A stretch of 64,000 nucleotides of DNA from Mucilaginibacter inviolabilis. Lineage in GTDB: Bacteria > Bacteroidota > Bacteroidia > Sphingobacteriales > Sphingobacteriaceae. The notes beneath the pieces are model-generated. The model was not told where the DNA came from. It worked only from the letters and a program-made list of their open reading frames with translations, and did no database searches. The DNA lies in NCBI RefSeq assembly GCF_011089895.1, contig NZ_JAANAT010000004.1, forward strand, positions 310,001 through 374,000, given 5' to 3'. The number at the start of each line of letters is the position of its first letter. Position 1 is the first letter of the stretch. Of the stretch, positions 60,020 through 64,000 are shown piece by piece. The translations under genes and the position numbers were made by a program.

Positions 60020-60736
60020 CTACGGTAACGCTTTGCGCGACACATAAATCACGGCAGAAGTATTATCTCCGTTGTAGATAAAGTCACCTTTTTCCTGGTT
60101 GTAAATATTACCGGATGCGGCTACGTACAGGCGATCGTTACTATCCATATACAAGTTTTCGATCCGGACTTGAAACGGAAGGTTGATACTTTGGCCATCC
60201 TTTAATATGGTTGTTGGCCCATGGACATAAGCATTGCTATTAGCCGAAGCAGGCTTGGTATTATATTTCAGCTCGTAGGTTACTTTGTTTTGCGCCGACT
60301 GCACAATACCAATGGGTTTGCTGATCTTTTGTGCCCGTTGGTAATCTAAATAACGGTTCCAGCTTTTGCCCATATCAAGGGTATAGAATTGTGCTATCGA
60401 AGCTTTCAGGGTACCTTCCAATTCCAGCCCGCCGGTAGCTAATAGTGCCAATACGGTATCCTTGCTGGCATATAAACCTTGTATAGGGCCGTTGAAGTTT
60501 TTCGATTCCTGCCAGGTTTTGCCCTGGTCTGTAGTAAAATAAGCTTTGGCTTTGGTAGTAACCAACAGAGTGCCGTCAATATTGCCGGCAACAGCATAAG
60601 CTGCATTACCATTAGGTATTTCCAGTTTGATCCAGTTAGGATCTTCCTGGGTTTTTACGACTGAAGAACTATTGTCTTTTTTACAGGATACAATAATAAA
60701 GGCAATAGCAGTGATGATAAGGACTAATTTTTTCAT
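60020..60736 (-). CDS. Lipoprotein with BNR/sialidase-like repeats
   Basis: 238 residues with lipobox IVSC (Cys about residue 18) and KKDN after it. The body has repeats like YFTTDQGKTWQESK and YTLDMGKSWNRY, which are Asp-box (BNR) motifs forming beta-propeller blades. With about three or four blades it is short for a propeller. The function is unknown; surface display or adhesion is possible. Confidence 0.65.
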   Translation of the reverse strand: MKKLVLIITAIAFIIVSCKKDNSSSVVKTQEDPNWIKLEIPNGNAAYAVAGNIDGTLLVTTKAKAYFTTDQGKTWQESKNFNGPIQGLYASKDTVLALLATGGLELEGTLKASIAQFYTLDMGKSWNRYLDYQRAQKISKPIGIVQSAQNKVTYELKYNTKPASANSNAYVHGPTTILKDGQSINLPFQVRIENLYMDSNDRLYVAASGNIYNQEKGDFIYNGDNTSAVIYVSRKALP

Positions 60737-60753
60737 AAGCAGGGTTTATAAAT

Positions 60754-60789
60754 AATAATACCATACTATAGCAGTAATATGGTATTATT
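60754..60789. repeat. Perfect 12-bp hairpin between the methyltransferase and lipoprotein genes
   Basis: AATAATACCATA (60754-60765) and TATGGTATTATT (60778-60789) are perfect inverted arms with a 12-base loop. It could be a terminator for the upstream methyltransferase gene or an operator of the lipoprotein gene. Confidence 0.6.
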
Positions 60790-60830
60790 GGTATGACCTG
60801 CAATTTATAATTTGGTTTAATAATAAAAAA

Positions 60831-61706
60831 TTAATCAGCCAGTTTTAAACGCCACGATGCACGGATTCGCCCCACGCGGCGCATATTTTCCAATTGTTCC
60901 TGGGTGGCGTTTGCCAGAAGATATTTTAGCGCGCCGGAGTTTTGGTGCTCTGCTTCAGCCTCTTTGTCGATGATGAAACCTTCTGATGTAAAGAAAGCTT
61001 CGGCTTCTTCAAAACTGTTGAATTTGTTTTCCTCAATACGGTGCTCCCGGAAAAACTCCTGTAGTTTATCGTTCATCTGAAGGTCTGGAAGCCGGTTTGG
61101 GGATTTAACATAGATATCTGCCGTGATCCAGTAACCGCCACGTTGCCGGAGTACCTTGCGGATGTTGCTGCATAGTTTTCTTTTTTCGTCGGTGTCCAAG
61201 TAAACCAGCAACCCCTCGTTTACAATTACCAGTTCGCCTTTTGGGAAATGATTGGTTATGGATGTAAAGGCAGCTTCATCGAGCGCATTGAGGGCTAAAG
61301 TCTCCAGTTCGCCACGGGGGATGGCATCATGGGGCAGCAGATCGTCCAGCAGACCTAACTTGGTAGTAATTACCTCCGGCAGATCGGTATCAATATAATA
61401 AAGCTCCTTATTTAATACCGAGCTTAATCCGCGGAACGAAAACCCGGAAGATATCTCCAAAATATTCTGAACCAGCAAATTCGTCAATAATTGGTTAATG
61501 CTTTTATACCTTGATTCAAAGTGTAATAATCGCGCCCAAAAGGTAAGATCCTTGATACTGAAATCGGGCCTGTAATGATTGGGCCGACTGATCAATTTTG
61601 CAGCCTCCAAGGCAAAAGGAATATCCGTAAAGCCTTTCAGCAATAATAATGATCGTGCCGATGGGCTAATACTGCTGTAATCTCTATCTTTTGAAATGTT
61701 GTTCAT
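60831..61706 (-). CDS. Class I SAM-dependent methyltransferase (LCMT-like)
   Basis: About 291 residues from ATG 61706; the longer frame starts with TTG. It resembles the leucine carboxyl methyltransferase/Tcmp family: the SAM motif region ILEISSGFSFRGLSSVLNKE with LYYIDTDLPEVITTK, then GELVIVNEGLLVYLDTDEKR and LRQRGGYWITADIYV. The substrate is unknown; such enzymes methylate carboxyl groups or small metabolites. It starts two bases after the VOC gene stop, so the two are coupled. Confidence 0.78.
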   Translation of the reverse strand: MNNISKDRDYSSISPSARSLLLLKGFTDIPFALEAAKLISRPNHYRPDFSIKDLTFWARLLHFESRYKSINQLLTNLLVQNILEISSGFSFRGLSSVLNKELYYIDTDLPEVITTKLGLLDDLLPHDAIPRGELETLALNALDEAAFTSITNHFPKGELVIVNEGLLVYLDTDEKRKLCSNIRKVLRQRGGYWITADIYVKSPNRLPDLQMNDKLQEFFREHRIEENKFNSFEEAEAFFTSEGFIIDKEAEAEHQNSGALKYLLANATQEQLENMRRVGRIRASWRLKLAD

Positions 61707-61708
61707 AG

Positions 61709-62065
61709 TTAAATAGCCTGTTGAATAATAATACAAACGGTTGTTTCGTCGAGCACGGCAAATTCTTTTAAACCCCAGGGCTGATTTTTGATTACCTTTA
61801 AATTGGGGTGCAATATTTCCGGATGTTTGGAGCTTACCTCGGCATAAAATCCTTCAATATCGTCGGTAACTATCCTCATTTCCGGGCGGTCATGTACATA
61901 GAAATCTTCTTCACTGGCTACTAAATAAATGGTAACGCCATCGCGGACCATAATGTAAAATCCTTCTTCAGAATATTTGGTTTCAAAGCCAAGTGCCAGG
62001 AAAAGGTTTACGCCGGTCTGCACATCTTTATAAATGATCTTGGGGATTATTTTTACTAAACTCAT
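61709..62065 (-). CDS. VOC/glyoxalase-fold protein
   Basis: 118 residues. The VOC pattern is visible: VNLFLALGFETKYSEEGFYI (beta-alpha-beta) and EFAVLDETTVCIIIQQ at the C-terminus. Metal ligands of glyoxalase I are not obvious. It forms a small operon with the methyltransferase. The role is unknown. Confidence 0.7.
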   Translation of the reverse strand: MSLVKIIPKIIYKDVQTGVNLFLALGFETKYSEEGFYIMVRDGVTIYLVASEEDFYVHDRPEMRIVTDDIEGFYAEVSSKHPEILHPNLKVIKNQPWGLKEFAVLDETTVCIIIQQAI

Positions 62066-62141
62066 GATTTAAACTATTTAACATGTTAAAATTCAGAAGT
62101 TTTTTTGGTGTATCATTTAACAAAAGATAAATAATACCAGG

Positions 62142-62699
62142 TCACTTAATTTTATTACGGATACGGCTCAGGGACACCTGCGTAATACCGAGATAAGAGG
62201 CTATGTGCTGCAAAGGAACGCGTTTGATCACCTCGGGTTTTTGCCGTAACAGGTTTTCGTAGCGCTGGGTAGGACTATCTTTTAAGTACGAGAAAAAATG
62301 CTGCATAAACTCAGCTTGCTTATCGCCGGCTTGTTCAATGATGAATTGGTATAGTACAGGGTCTTTTCGTACCTTTTCCATGTCGGCCGCATCCAGCCAG
62401 CGTATGGTGCAAGGTTCCAGTGTTTCGATACTGAACGGACTTGGGATATGTTTACGCATGCTTTGCGGAGATGAAACTACATCGCCCTCAAAAAAGAATT
62501 GGAAACTGATTTCTTTACCGTCATGATAAAACCAGGTGCGGACACAGCCCTTTTCAATTAAAAAGGCTTTACGACTTATATCGCCTTCTTTTAAAAGCAG
62601 TTGTTTGGCCGGTACCTCTGCTGCCTTCCATAAATGCCGGTATTTTTTCCAGGCCAATCTGATGGCGGGCTGCGCTATTAATGGTTCTTCCTGTTTCAT
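62142..62699 (-). CDS. Crp/Fnr family transcriptional regulator
   Basis: 185 residues from ATG 62699; the longer frame starts with TTG. The cyclic-nucleotide-like barrel is at about residues 25-120 (GDISRKAFLIEKGCVRTWFY, FQFFFEGDVVSSP). The C-terminal helix-turn-helix is LQHIASYLGITQVSLSRIRN. No Cys cluster for an FeS sensor is present, so it is more Crp- than Fnr-like. The effector is unknown. Confidence 0.85.
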   Translation of the reverse strand: MKQEEPLIAQPAIRLAWKKYRHLWKAAEVPAKQLLLKEGDISRKAFLIEKGCVRTWFYHDGKEISFQFFFEGDVVSSPQSMRKHIPSPFSIETLEPCTIRWLDAADMEKVRKDPVLYQFIIEQAGDKQAEFMQHFFSYLKDSPTQRYENLLRQKPEVIKRVPLQHIASYLGITQVSLSRIRNKIK

Positions 62700-62721
62700 G
62701 AGCAATGACCTTAATTGCAAT

Positions 62722-63468
62722 TTATTCGTTAGTAGATTCCCTTATCCATTTATCGCCAATAAATTTTCTTGTAGCACTTTGCCCGGTAGGCATATCGAAA
62801 AGTTCATTTACACTAGGGTCAAGCTGTGTGATTTGGCTTAGGGCAACCACCTTTGAGTCATCCATGGAAAGCTCATCACCGGTTAAAAATTGCCAGGAAC
62901 CATCATCTTCGTCGTGAACAACATACAGTATTGGTTTTTCTCCATTAACAATCTGCTTTACTGTAAAGGTGCAAACATTGCGGGGTTCAAAAAATTTAAA
63001 ATCCAGCTTTTGGTATAACAGGGGCTGGCTAAATTCAAAAGCTTTACTATAGCCATTCTGCCAAGGATAAATGCTCTGTTTATCTGGCCAGAATAACTGA
63101 ATGACCGGGAAATCTTTATAGTCATAATACCATCGTGCATAGCCCAGGTAATCCCGAATGTTTTCCGTTTCCACAGTTTTAAACATTACGGGGTAGTTAT
63201 CTAAATAATTAAGATCATCTACATCCAATATTATTGAACCTTCCTTTTTGATTGCCTCTCCTGCATCATTTAATAGTTCGTGCATGGTGCTGGTTGACAA
63301 GCCAAAACAAATGATTTCTGGCTGACGGTATTTTTTCCATAGCCCAATAGTGTAAGCAAAGGCAGGTGTGGCAGTATCGGCCTCTAATAAAGCTACAAAC
63401 CATCCATATTTATCGATAGCCTGTTGAATATCCTCTTTGGTTTTTTTGTCGTGCTCCTCGTGACTCAT
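62722..63468 (-). CDS. DUF4262 domain protein
   Basis: 248 residues. DUF4262 covers the N-terminal half: YGWFVALLEADTATPAFAYT, IGLWKKYRQPEIICFGLSTS and YPVMFKTVETENIRDYLGYA. The C-terminal half resembles a DUF2185-like immunity-type domain (VVHDEDDGSWQFLTGDELSM). No known function. It is upstream of the Crp-type gene by 22 bases. Confidence 0.75.
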   Translation of the reverse strand: MSHEEHDKKTKEDIQQAIDKYGWFVALLEADTATPAFAYTIGLWKKYRQPEIICFGLSTSTMHELLNDAGEAIKKEGSIILDVDDLNYLDNYPVMFKTVETENIRDYLGYARWYYDYKDFPVIQLFWPDKQSIYPWQNGYSKAFEFSQPLLYQKLDFKFFEPRNVCTFTVKQIVNGEKPILYVVHDEDDGSWQFLTGDELSMDDSKVVALSQITQLDPSVNELFDMPTGQSATRKFIGDKWIRESTNE

Positions 63469-63637
63469 TAATGTTATATTTTAATGGCTACCTGAATTTA
63501 AAAGTCGTACAATTTAATCATGTTCATCGGGTGTATCAACAGCAATAAGGGTATCCTGGTTTAATCTGTATCCTTTCTAAATATCGTTATATCGAAACAA
63601 ATGCGATATGCCAAGCCTTTTAAAATAAAAAAATATT

Positions 63638-63952
63638 ATGTCATTTGATCAATATCACGAACCAGCCAATGAATTATCCGCCGAAACCAGGACTTTTGCG
63701 CGGATGATCGTATCCTTAACCGAAGAGGCCGAAGCCATCAACTGGTACGAGCAACGGATTTCTGTTGAAACCGACAAGGCGGCAAAAGCCATTATGCAAA
63801 ATGCTCAACAGGAAGAGTTTAAACATTTTGGTATGGATCTGGAATTCCTACTGCGCAAAAAGCCGGTGTGGCGTACCACCCTGCAAGCCATCTTATTTCA
63901 AAAAGGCGATATCGTAAAGCTGGGTACCAAAGGCGAAGAAGCGGCAGAGTAG
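63638..63952 (+). CDS. Encapsulated-ferritin (EncFtn) type ferritin-like protein
   Basis: 104 residues, short like EncFtn and not the about 160 of classical ferritin. The start resembles EncFtn (YHEPANELSAETRTFARMIV). The iron-site residues are visible: Glu in SLTEEAEAINWYEQR and the Glu-His of QQEEFKHFGMDLEFLL. EncFtn forms ring decamers inside encapsulin shells and oxidises iron. The C-terminal region (GDIVKLGTKGEEAAE) has no clear encapsulin-targeting peptide of the LxxGSL type. No encapsulin gene is seen. Confidence 0.8.
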   Translation: MSFDQYHEPANELSAETRTFARMIVSLTEEAEAINWYEQRISVETDKAAKAIMQNAQQEEFKHFGMDLEFLLRKKPVWRTTLQAILFQKGDIVKLGTKGEEAAE

Positions 63953-63960
63953 TATATTTG
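63953..63960 (+). promoter_or_regulatory. Candidate -7 element of the partial macro-domain gene
   Basis: TATATTTG matches TAnnTTTG and ends four bases before the next ATG, implying a leaderless transcript. It overlaps the last base region after the EncFtn stop codon. Confidence 0.4.
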
Positions 63961-63964
63961 CACC

Positions 63965-64000
63965 ATGAATAATAGCCGTATTACACTGATCAAGGGTGAT
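63965..64000 (+). CDS. Start of a probable macro-domain protein (cut by window end)
   Basis: Only 12 codons are visible, reading MNNSRITLIKGD. The pattern of a short beta-strand followed by KGD fits the first strand of macro-domain proteins such as YmdB-type ADP-ribose hydrolases (IxLIxGDIT). It does not resemble an encapsulin N-terminus. The call rests on very little sequence. Confidence 0.35.
   Translation, partial: MNNSRITLIKGD

Noticed and set aside
63965..64000. Encapsulin shell gene after the EncFtn-type gene
   Set aside because: MNNSRITLIKGD does not resemble encapsulin N-termini and fits the first strand of a macro-domain protein; the sequence ends there.

Overview
The window looks like a chromosomal segment of a Bacteroidota species, most likely of the Sphingobacteriaceae (Mucilaginibacter or Pedobacter type). 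Signs are a serine palmitoyltransferase locus, DUF5686, DUF4412 and DUF4262 proteins, SPII lipoproteins with Cys followed by Lys or Gly, the Bacteroidota -7 promoter element TAnnTTTG close to several start codons, a type II glutamine synthetase, and long-stem intergenic inverted repeats at operon ends. No phage, IS element, CRISPR array, rRNA or tRNA gene was seen.

Layout. (1) 1-9653, minus strand: a lipid locus. It encodes serine palmitoyltransferase, a GNAT-fold protein that fits bacterial ceramide synthase, an SDR reductase that fits CerR, myo-inositol-1-phosphate synthase, an outer-membrane DUF5686 protein, a CDP-alcohol phosphatidyltransferase and a fatty acid hydroxylase cut by the window edge. 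Together they could make hydroxylated ceramides and inositol (phospho)lipids. Two near-identical LacI-type palindromes lie just upstream of the inositol synthase gene. (2) 10021-15974, plus: a TolC / adaptor / RND permease efflux operon, with three tandem 49-bp repeats before the adaptor, each holding an identical 11-codon mini-ORF. (3) 16345-36678: housekeeping and mixed genes. These include an outer-membrane barrel, aspartate aminotransferase, a CDF transporter-NUDIX-BioA-diiron protein operon, an LTA-synthase-like sulfatase-fold enzyme, ComEC, a MerR regulator, AlaS, GatB, a TlpA-like thioredoxin, a response regulator, two helical stress-type proteins (one with a histone-H1-like tail) and an RluA-type pseudouridine synthase. 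(4) 36727-46341: a TPR sensor with a kinase-like DHp but no ATPase domain, two unrelated glutamine synthetase family enzymes, a gamma-glutamylcyclotransferase-like protein, an APH-like kinase, a HAD phosphatase, GalT and GalM. (5) 46496-59550: a large molybdenum cofactor region (MocA, XdhC, MoaA, MoeA, MoaC, MobA, MoeB, MoaE, MoaD, FdhD) ending in an FdhF/YdeP-type molybdoenzyme. (6) 59752-64000: small lipoprotein and secreted proteins, a methyltransferase, a VOC protein, a Crp/Fnr regulator, a DUF4262 protein, an encapsulated-ferritin-type protein and the first codons of a probable macro-domain protein.

All functions are inferred from reading the sequence; no database search was run. The observations most worth a second look are the ceramide/inositol lipid locus with its twin operators, the tandem mini-ORFs before the efflux adaptor, the ferritin-like diiron protein coupled to bioA, the EncFtn-type protein with no visible encapsulin, and the range of long inverted repeats, including one nested inside another.
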